This document shows positions 1-10,850 of a stretch of 64,000 nucleotides of DNA, in pieces (the stretch's first letter is position 1; the number at the start of each line of letters is the position of its first letter). This DNA is from Blattamonas nauphoetae. Taxonomy: Eukaryota; Preaxostyla; Oxymonadida. The stretch lies in the NCBI GenBank assembly GCA_033064195.1, contig JARBJD010000338.1, forward strand, positions 1 through 64,000, given 5' to 3'. The notes beneath the pieces were generated by a model, which saw only the letters and a list, made by a program, of their open reading frames with translations, made no database searches and was not told the DNA's origin. Position numbers and translations under genes: made by a program.

Positions 1-82
1 TGATGATATGCCTCTCGTCAATTCCAAAATTCAATTCAAAGGATAATAATTCACTAGTATTCAAATATTTTTATTTTCCTAA

Positions 83-390
83 AATGTGGCGCCAGGTTGG
101 TTATCAAAATTAGCAGCAGTTGGCAAAACATACTCAGAGTTGGAGCTCCATTTCTGAATCTCATTCCATTTGTAGGGCCTCTGATTTCTAAGGTAGCACA
201 GACAGGTGTTGAGATGATCCCAGATGTGAAATCGGATCCAGCAAATCCATGCAGAAAAGATGGCACAGTATGAGCAAGCAATCAATGAAGGAAACACGAT
301 AGTTGCGAACAAACTCAGAGGAGAAATAATGAAACTAGAAGAAAAGCTGGAAACCGAAAGCGAAGAAACCAAAAGAAAAAGTAACTAGAG
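83..390 (+). pseudogene. small virion-type protein remnant
   Basis: A short stretch behind the same T-rich leader (ttttattttcctaaaATG) seen before the capsid-type genes. Pieces read as small hydrophobic segments (for example PGWLSKLAAVGK and PLISKVAQTGVEM) of the kind found in minor capsid proteins, followed by a charged coiled-coil-like stretch near 270-385. It is broken. The assignment rests only on position, leader and composition, so it is weak. Confidence 0.25.
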
Positions 391-427
391 TTAAAGCATA
401 AATCTATTTTTTTTTATTTTTGTTAAA

Positions 428-2294
428 ATGAACTCGCATATAACACATCTGACAAACAAAGAACTGGAGCTACATCACTGACTGGAAATACAACTGGATC
501 AATCAAGTACACACGAGATGATATTGGTCAAATTCAACAACAACTAATGTCTGAACATCACATCAGTTTTCTCTTAAATGATGGAGCACATAGTACTTCT
601 ATTCAGGAATTGAAACCATCAGAGAATGCACGCTTCTACACGGGACAAGAGATAATCATTCCACTGACTGGTAATCAGGACATTTGTCAAATCGATGATT
701 CATTCATTACGTTCACTATGACAGCGACATTGAAGGTCAATAATTGGAACACAACTGCTGGTAAGGTTGGATCGTTCATGAATGAGAGAATGTTCATCTT
801 TGTTGGACTCAAGCATTCAGCATCTATCTTTCGTAGTCTTACAGTTCTTCACAACAATCAGAGAATCATCAGTACAACCACCAATGATGTTTCAATGGAA
901 TCGCACATTTACAATATGATAAAACCGAAGAGTCAATTGGAGAATCGAAAACACTCACATACACCATGGTCTAATGCTTGGAATCACGATGAATCAGTCG
1001 CTGGTGTTTACATTCCATTATCGGATTTCACAACGACGTCAGGATCAGGAGTGTTCAAAGACACTATTGACGTCCCAATTCGAGTGTCAATCAATCTGGA
1101 AGATCTTCTGATCTTTCTGGAATGACTGACTATCCAAGATGTCTCTTTGGTGATTTGAAATTGAGTGTGTACATCAATGAGGATGCTTTTGTTTGTTGTC
1201 CAGTGAATCCTGAAATCACTTTCAAGAATACACTCTCGTCAATCGTTAATGGAACAGCTACAGCACCATCCATAAAGCCTTCGATTTCCAATTGCATTCA
1301 GCATCGTCCACATTTCTTAAACAATCTCGTAACCTCATGCACTAAAAACTTCGTTCAAATTGGTCAATCATTTCTGCAACCAACTGTAACTCAAGACATC
1401 TACTTTAATTCTGCTGGTGTTGTGGCTACAGAACCTGAATTTGTGGATCAGTACATTTCTCTTAACATTATGGATTATCGCATTGATGATGTCTATTGCA
1501 TGAGTGTCGGATACAAGATAAAAGAAATCGCGAAAGAGAGTCTCAGGAATATGTATCAAAATCGTCCAGGTACAATTCCAGCAGAAAAGATATCATTCTA
1601 TCCATTTCAAAAGACACCGACTCCATCAGGAATTGATTGCACACAGCAGATGGTTCTCACAAATGCAAAGGACATCATGCTTCTCTTCCGTCACTACGAC
1701 AATGAAGTCACATGTTTCCACAATCCAATGCAGAAGAATATCCAAGTGAATCTCCTCAACAAGTACTATCCAGAACAACCGACTACAACTATTGGAGCTC
1801 GCTTCTACCAGTTCGCATTATCAACTCTCAATCTTGATTCATACCTAGCTGTTCCTGATGATTTGGAGCGATCATTGACGGATTCTCTCGTTGAAGAAAA
1901 ACTCACTGGTGACGGAACATATCCAAATGAAACAATGACTAGAGTTCGACCGATTCATGACAATACTGACTTCCTTCTGTGCTTTCCTACTCAGAGAAGT
2001 GGATGTCCAACAAACTGCAATGATTCAATCAGTTCCAGAGGTCAGAATGTTCCTGTCACATTGAGATCTCAACCAATTTATCAAGGCAATATTGACACAT
2101 ACTACAATGTCTACAACCCAAGTGAAAAGGGTGGAAACATGACATCTTTTACTCATCCTCCAGCACCGATTCTAGCAACTACTGCAACCACATGGTGGGT
2201 CTTGCGATACAGCAATGGCGAACCAAGAGTCGAGTACTATCCTAATCACACACTAAAGGCGTTACACAAGGAGCTTGGCATTTTACCACATTGA
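428..2294 (+). pseudogene. capsid-type protein, copy 1 (fossil)
   Basis: Product resembles the neighbouring gene at 2343-4061 along its length. Shared landmarks are a beta-rich N-terminal half with a receding 'PIRVSINLEDLL' segment, an FGDLKL/FGNLRL motif followed by a C-C-P-x-N/P motif, and a C-terminal end with PPAPILA, then W-W-V-L-R-Y and GEPRV. The two-part beta-rich architecture and the duplication suggest a (double) jelly-roll capsid protein. This is inference from pattern and context, not from a recognised signature. A T-rich leader ending in gttaaaATG lies at the start. The copy carries about one break. Confidence 0.5.
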
Positions 2295-2342
2295 AAAAGT
2301 ACTAAAGAAATATTGTATATTGTATTTTTTATTTTTCTATAA

Positions 2343-4061
2343 ATGAGAAGTATCAGATCAAATCAATCCAAACCAACATCGACATTAATCGAACAAATTG
2401 AAGTGCAATCATATCTTCCGAAACAATGGGATTCAGAGCCACACATTTATTCCATCCAAGAAGTGCATCCAACGAATCCTCCTATGCCATGTAGAATTGG
2501 AGATGAGATTGAAGTTCCATTGTCCTATGACGGTCATGATGTGACTGAGTTTTCGAAGAGTCATTTGCGAATAGATCTCACGATTGCTGTTCCTGTTTTC
2601 AGACCCTCTGATGACCCTGGGATTCCAGAAGTCGGTTTGTACGGAATGTTCTTTGGATTCAAATCATCATCAGATGCAATTCGAGATATGAGACTAGTCG
2701 ACAGTCAAGGAAACATTATTGACAACACACTTCAGAATAATCATATACACGAGTCATTCCTGTATCACACTTTCAAGTCATTTGAAGAGAAAAACAACAT
2801 GAAGCATTGCTACAGTCTTTGGGAAAATGTTCAGAGAATGGATCCAAGTGTGTGTGGATACTACAATACTCTGTTGTATAAGAGTCTCTCAGATTTACCT
2901 ACATCACTCACATTTACTATTCCACTGATTATTCCATTCGTTAATCTCCTTCCACTGAGTACTTTTGATCAGTATTCAAATTCTATCTTTGGTAATTTAC
3001 GATTGAGGTTTCATTTGACAACTGATTCACTTGTGTATTGTCCAATTCGACCTTCAACTGTCATTCGGAAATCAGTTCAAGATTCATCTAGTATTGGCTA
3101 TGGTGGAACATCTGTCACACACACAGTTGGTTCAGATCGAATGTCAATCATGTTTGAAGGAGAATACTGTGTTTTAACACAAGAGTTTACCCAAATCGGC
3201 AATCCAGTTTCCCAATACGAAAGCTTAACCAAAGCAAATGGATCAATTGTAACTGTTCCACGGGTCAATTTCAGTTCTCAGACATACACAGTTCTCAATT
3301 CATCAGTGGATAAAGTCACTTCGATTTGCTATGGATATCAAATCACTGATGCAACAAAACAATCACTGATAAATACATATTCGAAGACTCTGTATGTTCT
3401 GAAAGCAGAAAGGATTGATACCCAATCGTTCCAATCAAAAGCAAATGCCATGGGAGTGAGATCAAACATCAGCATCAAACTCAACAATCTCATGAATCTA
3501 ATGTGCTTATTCCCTGATAGACCAAATGAATGTACAGTCTTCAGAAATCCTCAATATGTTGGTCACTTCGAAATGCTAGGAAATAATTATCCCAATTTCC
3601 CAATTTCAACAAACTCACCAGAGTTCTATCAAATGATGATGGTGAACGGTGATTTCATCGGTTGTTCTGCTACTGAAGAGTTCGAAAATTCGATATGTCA
3701 TCCTCGCCTCATCAAGTACTTCTACAATGGAGAAAACCGTCAACAACCGAGAAGAAGAGGTGCAACAGATGCTACTTGTTTCACATTCATGGTTCCAACA
3801 GATCGAAGCGAAATTGCTGGTGGAGAAGAAGGTATTTCAACAGCTGAATCAGTGAACATTGTTTTCAGAGGATCTCCAATGATTCAAGGAGAACTGGATC
3901 CATATTTCACCTCAACTCCAGAAGGTCCTCCTCCACCGATTTTGGCATTGCATCAGGCAACATACTGGTTGTTCTGGATTGAAAGTGGAAAACCACGAGT
4001 TCGATATGTCATTGATCGTCGACTCCAAGAAGCATATGAAGAAGTGAAGAGAGGTTACTGA
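2343..4061 (+). CDS. capsid-type protein, copy 2 (572 aa, looks whole)
   Basis: Open frame starting at an ATG directly behind the leader tttttatttttctataaATG. It parallels the upstream capsid-type gene: LYGMFFGFKSS near residue 100, a FTIPLIIPFVNLLPL beta segment near residue 200 (compare VPIRVSINLEDLLIF upstream), FGNLRLRFHL then VYCPIRP, and a C-terminal PPPPILALHQATYWLFW with GKPRVRY. No transmembrane segment or enzyme motif is visible. Best guess is a jelly-roll virion shell or penton-type protein. The pair arose by duplication and then diverged strongly, so the two may have distinct roles in the particle. It looks whole. Confidence 0.55.
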   Translation: MRSIRSNQSKPTSTLIEQIEVQSYLPKQWDSEPHIYSIQEVHPTNPPMPCRIGDEIEVPLSYDGHDVTEFSKSHLRIDLTIAVPVFRPSDDPGIPEVGLYGMFFGFKSSSDAIRDMRLVDSQGNIIDNTLQNNHIHESFLYHTFKSFEEKNNMKHCYSLWENVQRMDPSVCGYYNTLLYKSLSDLPTSLTFTIPLIIPFVNLLPLSTFDQYSNSIFGNLRLRFHLTTDSLVYCPIRPSTVIRKSVQDSSSIGYGGTSVTHTVGSDRMSIMFEGEYCVLTQEFTQIGNPVSQYESLTKANGSIVTVPRVNFSSQTYTVLNSSVDKVTSICYGYQITDATKQSLINTYSKTLYVLKAERIDTQSFQSKANAMGVRSNISIKLNNLMNLMCLFPDRPNECTVFRNPQYVGHFEMLGNNYPNFPISTNSPEFYQMMMVNGDFIGCSATEEFENSICHPRLIKYFYNGENRQQPRRRGATDATCFTFMVPTDRSEIAGGEEGISTAESVNIVFRGSPMIQGELDPYFTSTPEGPPPPILALHQATYWLFWIESGKPRVRYVIDRRLQEAYEEVKRGY

Positions 4062-4101
4062 ATCAAACAAATATGAAATTTTATTTTTGTTTCAAACACA
4101 A

Positions 4102-4512
4102 ATGGTCAAACGTTATTTCTCAATTCAGAATTCAAACACTGCTCAACTCCCTCCTGATTTTACCAATTCCAGAAATCAAAAATACAGTCACTTTCTCGAC
4201 TGTAAACTAATTCATGTTAAAGAGGAAATTGATGGGAACTCAACTGTCATCTCAAAAGATATTCCACAGCACATCACAATCCATGGCGATTGGATCCAGA
4301 CAGATGCATTCAATGACTCGTTTGTTGCTTTCTGTAACGAACAGATTGCGAAGCGAAAGAAGTGGGAACTAACTACTCGACAATCAATTGTGAAGATCTG
4401 GTTCAAAGACAGTTCTGGTGAATCAATTGAAATGGAAATATCAGAGACAATCAATGGAAAAATAATCAAAGAGTACTATGAATTTCTGGTTGATCTCATG
4501 TTGGAGTATTAA
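4102..4512 (+). CDS. small unknown protein of the virus-like element (136 aa)
   Basis: I start it at the ATG at 4102, right after the T-rich leader attttatttttgtttcaaacaca, not at the earlier non-ATG codon. It lies 40 bp after the second capsid-type gene and is co-oriented with it, so it is probably expressed in the same late-type set. The product is mixed alpha/beta, with a KRKKWELTTRQS basic patch in the second half and an acidic ending. It has no signal peptide, membrane segment or recognised motif. It ends 12 bp before the convergent S74 gene. Function unknown. Confidence 0.55.
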   Translation: MVKRYFSIQNSNTAQLPPDFTNSRNQKYSHFLDCKLIHVKEEIDGNSTVISKDIPQHITIHGDWIQTDAFNDSFVAFCNEQIAKRKKWELTTRQSIVKIWFKDSSGESIEMEISETINGKIIKEYYEFLVDLMLEY

Positions 4513-4524
4513 TGCTTCGCATTT

Positions 4525-5424
4525 CTATGATGACGGAGTCATGGTACTAGTCATTGTGTCGATCAGTGAATTATATTTTTGTATTAGTTCATTGATGATT
4601 GACTGTTGTTGTCCGACAATAGAGCACAATTCCTGAATGGCTTTGATACAGAAGCAAGAGAGTTCTGCATAATCAACTTGAAGACAGTCTGGATTAGAAT
4701 CATTCACAACTTCAGGGAATATTTCTTGGATCTGTTGTGCAATCACACCAATGTGCTTCTTCTCTCTTTCCTTCTTCAAGCATTCACATTTCACTTTGCA
4801 GTTCTTCAAGTGTTCTTCATCAGCTTCGTTCTCGATTTGCTTCGTCACTTTGTTGATCTTCGAGTCAAATGTGCTGAACTGGTACTTCACTATCTCCACT
4901 TTTTTCAGTTGCTCAAGAACATCGGGGTATGGCTCAATATTTCTTTTCACTCTTCTGTCTGACAGTTGAGAAAAACTTCCTGTTGTAGATATTGAAAACA
5001 CTCCTGAACCAGTATCCTCGTCATAGTAAAACAAAGCTGGTGAGTCACACGGTGACCACATAATGATACCATCACCACTGAACTGAATTCCTGATGTTTC
5101 TGCAATCGATTGTGAAATTGAAATGCCAGACTTAAATGTTGATGCCGGATATGTTCCAGGATACTTCGGAAGTGATCCCTCTGATATGTTCCACTTCGCT
5201 CCATTCACATTGATCAATCCTCCAATTTCTGGTGTCGTGATTGATCCATTTGTGCTGACTACTTTTTGGATTGAAGAGATCGCTATCTTGTGATCTTCTG
5301 TTGTCTTCTGGAGTGAGTCAATCACTGCTGCATTCTCGCTGGTCGTCGAGAGATTATGATCAATCATTTTCTCAATCATTTGTGAATTGTATTTTTGTCG
5401 ACTCATTTTCGTTTGCTCTTTCAT
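4525..5424 (-). CDS. fibre-like protein with S74 (endosialidase-type) chaperone domain
   Basis: Start chosen at M-K-E-Q-T-K; an alternative is the next Met six codons on. The N-terminal ~90 residues are helical. The middle is glycine- and serine-rich beta sequence, typical of trimeric fibres. The last ~150 residues carry the hallmarks of the S74 intramolecular chaperone: SDRRVKRNI near the domain start, then KYQF, IGVIAQQIQEIFPEVV and DYAELSCFCIKAIQEL, ending in a coiled coil. S74 domains are known from phage tail spikes, where they trimerise the fibre and cleave themselves off (Ser/Lys dyad; S and K of SDRRVKRN fit). A receptor-binding spike on the particle is the natural reading. It converges on the capsid genes. 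Confidence 0.85.
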   Translation of the reverse strand: MKEQTKMSRQKYNSQMIEKMIDHNLSTTSENAAVIDSLQKTTEDHKIAISSIQKVVSTNGSITTPEIGGLINVNGAKWNISEGSLPKYPGTYPASTFKSGISISQSIAETSGIQFSGDGIIMWSPCDSPALFYYDEDTGSGVFSISTTGSFSQLSDRRVKRNIEPYPDVLEQLKKVEIVKYQFSTFDSKINKVTKQIENEADEEHLKNCKVKCECLKKEREKKHIGVIAQQIQEIFPEVVNDSNPDCLQVDYAELSCFCIKAIQELCSIVGQQQSIINELIQKYNSLIDTMTSTMTPSS

Positions 5425-5639
5425 TGAAATTAAAATTTTTGATTCCCTCATGAACATACGTCACCGGCACATTATTTCTGACATACTCGGAGACTAGCGA
5501 ACAGTTCTCTTCTCTCATTGATTCAATTAATGCTTGTTCTGAACATACTCGACGTCTTTCGCTCCACTTCGGAGTGTTCGAAGTCTCTGACGAGACCTTG
5601 TACATCGCAGTTGGATTCATTTAAGACAAACTAAAAAAT

Positions 5640-7350
5640 TCAAAAATGAAAATTCTTTCGTTGGTTTCTCAGTTTTGGTTTTGTCACTCAGATCGAGGAT
5701 CAATGGGTTCGATCACTCATTTCTCAACTATGCTCGTTTCGTTCCAATTCGTCGCGTTTTGGATTCTCCGGAGCTGTAGGATCATCGTGGTATGCTCCAT
5801 TTTTTACTTTTTCCGAACTTTTACAGAGTTATGCGAGTTTTCAGGATCGGTCGTGGATCTCTACACTTTTACCGAAAAAGCAGTATGTCACTCTCATTTC
5901 TCTCTTTTTGCAGCTCTGTTCTCTCTATTTCTGATCGAATTGTCACCAATTTTGCACTAGTTATTGTTTCGTTTTTGGTCCCACTTCCGTCTTCGTTTTC
6001 TCGTTGTTTCCTCTTTTTTACCACTTCATTCATGTTTCTTTCTCTGTAACTTTTTCTCAATTGTTTCACACTAATTCCCGTTTACTGAGTTTTCCGGACT
6101 TTTGCAGAGATCCGCCATTCAACGGCTCACTTCATATCTCGGTATTTTTCCGGAAAATCCAACATTTCACATACTTTTTTGAATCATTTTTGTTCTTTTT
6201 AAGAGAGAAAAACCGGAACACAAGCGATATTTTCACTATTGGTGTCACATTTCACGTCATTTTCACGATCGTCAATTTACCTCTCAGTTTCATACTTGCC
6301 CGTTTCGTTGTGGCTTGTTTCGCTTTCTTTTACTCTGTTTTTGTGAAAAAGTTGATGAAAAGTTGACTAAAATGATGTGCTAGTGAAGTGAGAACGGCCC
6401 ACAAAATGGAAGTGATATGAGCAAAATGAAGAGGAATGATGAACTAATTCGAGGTGAAATGGGGAGCAAAAGTGATGAAATGAAAGGGACTACAGTCGGT
6501 TTTGAAGTGACAAAAACGGTCAAAAGTTGTGAAGTGAAAACATGAAAAAGTGACTTTATGGGAGAACTATCCGACAAAATCTCCTCAAAATTCAGGCACA
6601 CCTTACTCAGACCGTGAGAAAGAAGGATTTGCAGTGAAAATCAGATCAAAAAATCCATAGTGTCAAAATGTTGGTGCAAGTGTGTCGTCACAAGAGTGAT
6701 CGAAAAACCGACCCTCCAGAGCGAACTATAGGTGGTGTAAAACCAGAATTCTCAAAAAAGGGTTGTTTTAGTACGATTGTGAAGTGGTTTGAAGGAAAAT
6801 CGTGTAAAATGAAAATTGACAAAAAATTGTGAAAACGATCGTGTGTCGAGGATAGTCAGAACCGAATGACGCGAATACCTGTCAACTACCGAGTTGAGTG
6901 GTTTTGACGTCATCAGAGGGCGAAAAGTGACGTGTAGGAGAAGAGCGAGACGTCACTTTCTCCTCCTTAAAAATTTTGTCATTTTCAAAATATGTTGTGG
7001 GGTCGGATCAAACTTTTTTTTCAAAAGTGCTTTTTTCCTAAAATTTCACCTTTCAAAATCAATTTCGTAATTTTAGAACGTGTTTGAACACAATTTGAGA
7101 CATAAAGGTGTTCATAGTGGCGAAATCCGAACATCGACTTTTTCGTCACTTTTTGGACCTAAGTTCGGTACACAGTTCGACGAATTCTCAACCGATTTTC
7201 ATCGGGATTGTCTTGATCGATGACCGACAGTGTCCCCGAGATTTTAGAATTTTTTTCAGAATTTTTCGAAATGGTTATCATGTTAGATTTCAGTGATTTG
7301 TGGTAAAAAAGGGAAAAACACCAAAAATGACGACAAAAATAAGTCAACTA
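5640..7350. other. non-coding stretch with abrupt strand-composition switch
   Basis: No convincing gene. The plus strand is strongly pyrimidine-rich (T and C runs) from about 5640 to 6370. It then flips to purine-rich (GAAGTGA, GATGAAATGA style) from about 6380 to 6850, before a T-rich segment near 6960-7080. Open frames here are low-complexity shadows. A switch of strand bias between divergent gene sets can mark a replication origin or transcription boundary; that is inference only. Confidence 0.45.
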
Positions 7351-7351
7351 T

Positions 7352-8131
7352 TTATGATTGTTTCTGACGATCATCCAAATATCTCTTCACTTTACTTGCA
7401 AGCGTTGTATTCAGTTCTTTTGATAATCTGTGAACGGCAAGAGCTTCAAAGAAACACATATTGTCGAATTTCAGGATTCCATTGTCATCACCGAATTGAA
7501 CTGGTTTGCCTTTATCGAATCCGATGAAGAGAACAAAATTTACATCGTAAAATTCAAACCAGAGTAGTTTAGCAATGTGACATACAATGTCATTTCGCAT
7601 GATCTTATTCAGAATTCCTGTCGTGAATGTTGTAAGCTGCTTCTCAGGAATAGATTTCCAATCAACTGGTTCCGCTTTATATTTGGTGAATTCTTCAAGA
7701 AGCTGATCATATTTAGTTGTCCCAGGAATGAGTTCTATATTTTTCTCATCACAAAAACGAATGAGATCGAGTGCGATGAGATGTTGAAGTTCCACGACTT
7801 CTATGCATCTGTACACGTACATTGCATATTCATCAAGATGAAAATTGAAACCATACATAAGATTCAGTAGTTTCGTTAAAGAATCCATTCCAATGAGACC
7901 AATCATCACCAACTTGTCATGATTGTATTTTAGTCGTGGGAAAACATCTGAAATGAATTTAGTAACTTTTTCTGTCGTGTGAGGAGGTTTACAGCCAAGT
8001 TTATTCAATTCACTTTGCAATTCCTTCCAGAGTGCATCACGAGTCTGGAATGGATTTGCATGAATATTTAATCGAAGAAGTGCTCCAGCAATTTGGTCTT
8101 TTGGTTGATTCTTGAATGAGTTGCTTGTCAT
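7352..8131 (-). CDS. unknown protein of the virus-like element (259 aa)
   Basis: The start is the ATG at 8131, directly after the leader attctatataaaATG (minus strand), rather than the longer non-ATG extension. The product is mostly helical and soluble: an N-terminal QPKDQIAGALLRLNI region, a hydrophobic LVMIGLIGMDSLTKLLNLMYGF core near residues 85-105, and a C-terminal FVLFIGFDKGKPVQFGDDNG beta segment. I recognise no family. The second virus-like element at the window's right end begins with the same leader and an ATG, so it may start with an equivalent gene. Function not assigned. Confidence 0.5.
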   Translation of the reverse strand: MTSNSFKNQPKDQIAGALLRLNIHANPFQTRDALWKELQSELNKLGCKPPHTTEKVTKFISDVFPRLKYNHDKLVMIGLIGMDSLTKLLNLMYGFNFHLDEYAMYVYRCIEVVELQHLIALDLIRFCDEKNIELIPGTTKYDQLLEEFTKYKAEPVDWKSIPEKQLTTFTTGILNKIMRNDIVCHIAKLLWFEFYDVNFVLFIGFDKGKPVQFGDDNGILKFDNMCFFEALAVHRLSKELNTTLASKVKRYLDDRQKQS

Positions 8132-8165
8132 TTTATATAGAATTAAAAAATTGGAAAAAAATAAA
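8131..8165 (-). promoter_or_regulatory. T-rich / TATAAAATG start-site leader
   Basis: On the minus strand ccaattttttaattctatataaaATG precedes the unknown gene. Nearly the same string, caattttttaatttgtataaaATG, lies at 63930-63955 on the plus strand at the second element. Weaker versions (ttttattttYctaWaaATG) precede the starts near 83, 428 and 2343. The TAAATG-at-start pattern recalls late promoters of large DNA viruses. The function is inferred. Confidence 0.5.
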
Positions 8166-8379
8166 ACGAGACCGTTTTGAGTGTATTCTGATGAAGGTGA
8201 TAAATGACCTAAATTTTTGAAATTGACCAAAAATTTGCTTCAAAATTGACACTTTAGAATGAGGTTGTTCTCTGGACAAAATTTTGAAAATATCTCCCAA
8301 AATTTGACACTTCTGAAATGTATTGAGGATTCTTAATACAAGATTCAAAATTGGGTCAATCGGCACGGAGATCAAGAGA

Positions 8380-10850
8380 TCAATTTCTATTCCGAGACCA
8401 AAAATAATTACTTTCGTCTCTACCACTACTCCCATTCAAGCTTCTTTCAATGAGAGACCCTTCCAGACATTCGTCCGGAACTTTCTCGTCGGAGTCACGA
8501 ACACATAGACCTCCCGACTCTCCGTCTGTTCTACACCGCCAGCATTTCATTTTCCACTGCCCAGACCGAAGTACGCGTTCCATTTGGTCATTTCACCTCA
8601 CTTCTCTGATTTTCAAGTTCACTTTCAACGAGTGTTACAATGAACCCTTCTGACACTGGGAAGCCCAGACCTGTGATTGCCAGATGGAGAACATCAAAAT
8701 TGTCGAGTTTCGGCGCACAGGACGCAGATTGGAGAAGAGAAGGAATTTGGAATGTTGGTGAAGAGTGTGATACGATGAAAGAAAACGATGCCAATGACAA
8801 CACTGCGTATGACCCGGCAAACAAAAGGGCTATTGGTGACGCAGCCCGCGCGATGACTTCGCAGTCCTCATTCTCATGCTCTAACTGTCTTTGTCCCGTT
8901 CTCTTTCTTTCATTCTACTGACACTTCATCCAAATGTTTTGATTTGAAATCATCAGAAACGCGTAGGATATCGGCCCTGGCATGAAAGCGTTGTGAGGAA
9001 TCCAACTCAATTGTCTGATTATTTGGACACATTTATGCTTTAGAAAGGAACTGCCCATATTTCACATTTGAACATACAACAAAGGACACATTTAAAAGTG
9101 TCATGATTGGTGAGAATGGTAAATCGGAGGATGATCTCGACACAAGTGATCTGGCAGTTCAGAATGTCTTTAAATGCTGATTTCTCAGTCGGAAAAGAAG
9201 ATAATGTCGGGAAAAAGCGGAAGTGAGTCAGCGATTGTAAAGAAGAGAGATGCTGAGAATGACAGAAAGGCAGGACGATCGAAACAGGCAAATCTTATTC
9301 GATGACACAATCACCTATATGTGCGTCGCCATCTCTGATCGTATTCCACACTCTGCACCAGCTGGCAGCAATGTTCACAGTATTCTCCGAATGATCGAGT
9401 GTCACCTTTCTTTCTTCTCTCGCTCAGCCACTCCATCTCCAATTTGTCACCTCGACCATCTCGCTTGAACAGAAGTGTCAACAAATCGTATTCCGAGATC
9501 TGGAACATGTTGGACATCGAAACGATGGTGGGGACATGGAAGAGATCAAATGGATGCAAGTGGCGAGTGCTGCTGGTGTTTGAATCGGAGTGGGGAAACT
9601 AGGAGACAGTTGAACAAATGATGATAGTGCGGACCGGATGATGGGCGGGGAAAGATCAGATGGCATTGATTTTGGAGAGTTGGGCAAAGTTGCAGAATCC
9701 ATTCCAGATTGTGACGGTTACAGCGAAAACAACAGCAAAAGTCAACTAGAGAGGTGAGTTTGAAGCATGGCTGTTGGCAACGAGGGAAGAGATCGAGAAA
9801 ATTCGTATCTCCAGATTCGGTCAGATCCACATCAGGAATGAGTCGGTAAGTTGGGTGAAATTGGAAGGTTATTTTTGGCTCGACTTGACGGTGAGAGACT
9901 CGAAGTTGATTGGGGGCGTTGAGATGAAGTGTGGGGATGGTTGACACACCACAAGGAGACGAGGTCAAACAACTTGTTTGTTGGGGTGTGCCATCCGAAT
10001 GGTCAACTCGACAAATCGAACAATGCGTCTGAATTGATTAGAAAGGAGAAAATCAAACAAGCAGATTCACTCTTCCGCGATGTAGCAATCGAATGAGGAG
10101 CTATTTCCGGATCATGGAGATGAGATTGCATTTGTTGGAAAGATCGTGTCTGTCGACTGGATTCGTCCATACAAGAGATTTTCCAGGTCTGAAACGTTCT
10201 CTAGTTGAGACCGAAGTGTCTGGACGAGCTGGAGAAGAAGATGGAATGCCATTGAAGCAACAACAAACAGACCTGCCTTTAGCAATCGACGGGCTGCCTC
10301 TAGTTAGGAGCGGACTGCCGGAAGTCAAAAATATGGACTGCCTGAAGTCATTACGCGGACTGCGTCTAGCAATACCCATACGAAAGTTTTCTGTTCGGAT
10401 AAACCAAAACAGTCAAAAGTGCTGTTTTTGGTACATCAGAACTTGGGAACGCGACCTGACCAAGCGAGAGTGGGCTTGGGATGTGTCTGTCTCTTCAAAC
10501 ACGACGAGTCAGTCCAATCCAGCGGAAATCTTGTCCACAGTGACAAGCAGTTGGGCTTCGTTCAGATTGTCTGCATTCATTGTGGAGATGATGGTGAGAA
10601 GTTTTGGGACAGCTGGTGTTGTGAAAGAGTGTGGCATGAGGCTGTCGGCTTGACTGACAATGTCGTAATGCCAGAGTGACCAATCTGGTTCCTCGTCGAA
10701 TCCAGCGTCGAATGCGTTGCTCGTTGATGATGAAACACTTTTCTTCATAAATACGATCCGAGGTGAACGACAACTGTTGTCGGTGACTGTATGCGATGGT
10801 TGTTTCTTTCCAGTCATCTTCCAATATCATTTCCCGACTTGATTCAGGGT
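8380..10850 (-). pseudogene. decayed beta-helix surface-protein gene
   Basis: Minus-strand frames give short runs that read like the parallel beta-helix surface proteins found elsewhere in this window. Examples are DAGFDEEPDWSLWHYDI with an FTTPAVPKLLTIIS segment near 10.5-10.8 kb, and GLGFPVSEGFIVTLVES within the 244-bp repeat at 8619-8862. No frame stays open for more than about 140 codons and the coding frame changes many times, far more than short introns could explain. A degenerate ~24-bp GACTGCC-type repeat lies near 10270-10380. Read as a host surface-antigen pseudogene; its exact limits are uncertain. Confidence 0.5.
8619..8862. repeat. 244-bp direct repeat, copy 1
   Basis: Apparently identical to 20607-20850 in the same orientation, 11,988 bp away. 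The flanks differ completely on both sides. It lies in beta-helix pseudogene sequence in both places and brackets the armadillo-like gene and giant copy A. No TSD or terminal inverted repeat is visible, so segmental duplication or gene conversion is likelier than transposition. Confidence 0.9.

Larger units (their letters stand above)
1..8440. mobile_element. capsid-bearing virus-like element (Polinton-like?), right part
   Basis: Fossil element entering from beyond the left edge. Its visible parts are two related capsid-type genes and a small gene on the plus strand, then an S74-domain protein and an unknown protein on the minus strand, around a 1.7-kb non-coding stretch. Most starts are preceded by a T-rich tract running into TAAAATG or TATAAATG. 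No polymerase, integrase or terminal repeat is visible, so the Polinton-like label is an inference from capsid-type genes in a eukaryotic chromosome. Most reading frames are long and open and about one or two breaks are apparent, which suggests a young insertion. The right boundary is approximate: beta-helix pseudogene sequence begins near 8.4-8.6 kb. Confidence 0.6.

Noticed and set aside
5646-6366. Phenylalanine/serine-rich open frames
   Set aside because: Produced by the pyrimidine-rich composition; no start context, family or conserved motif.
10093-10679. 186- and 86-codon plus-strand frames
   Set aside because: The protein-like texture (beta-helix) is on the minus strand; the plus frames look random.
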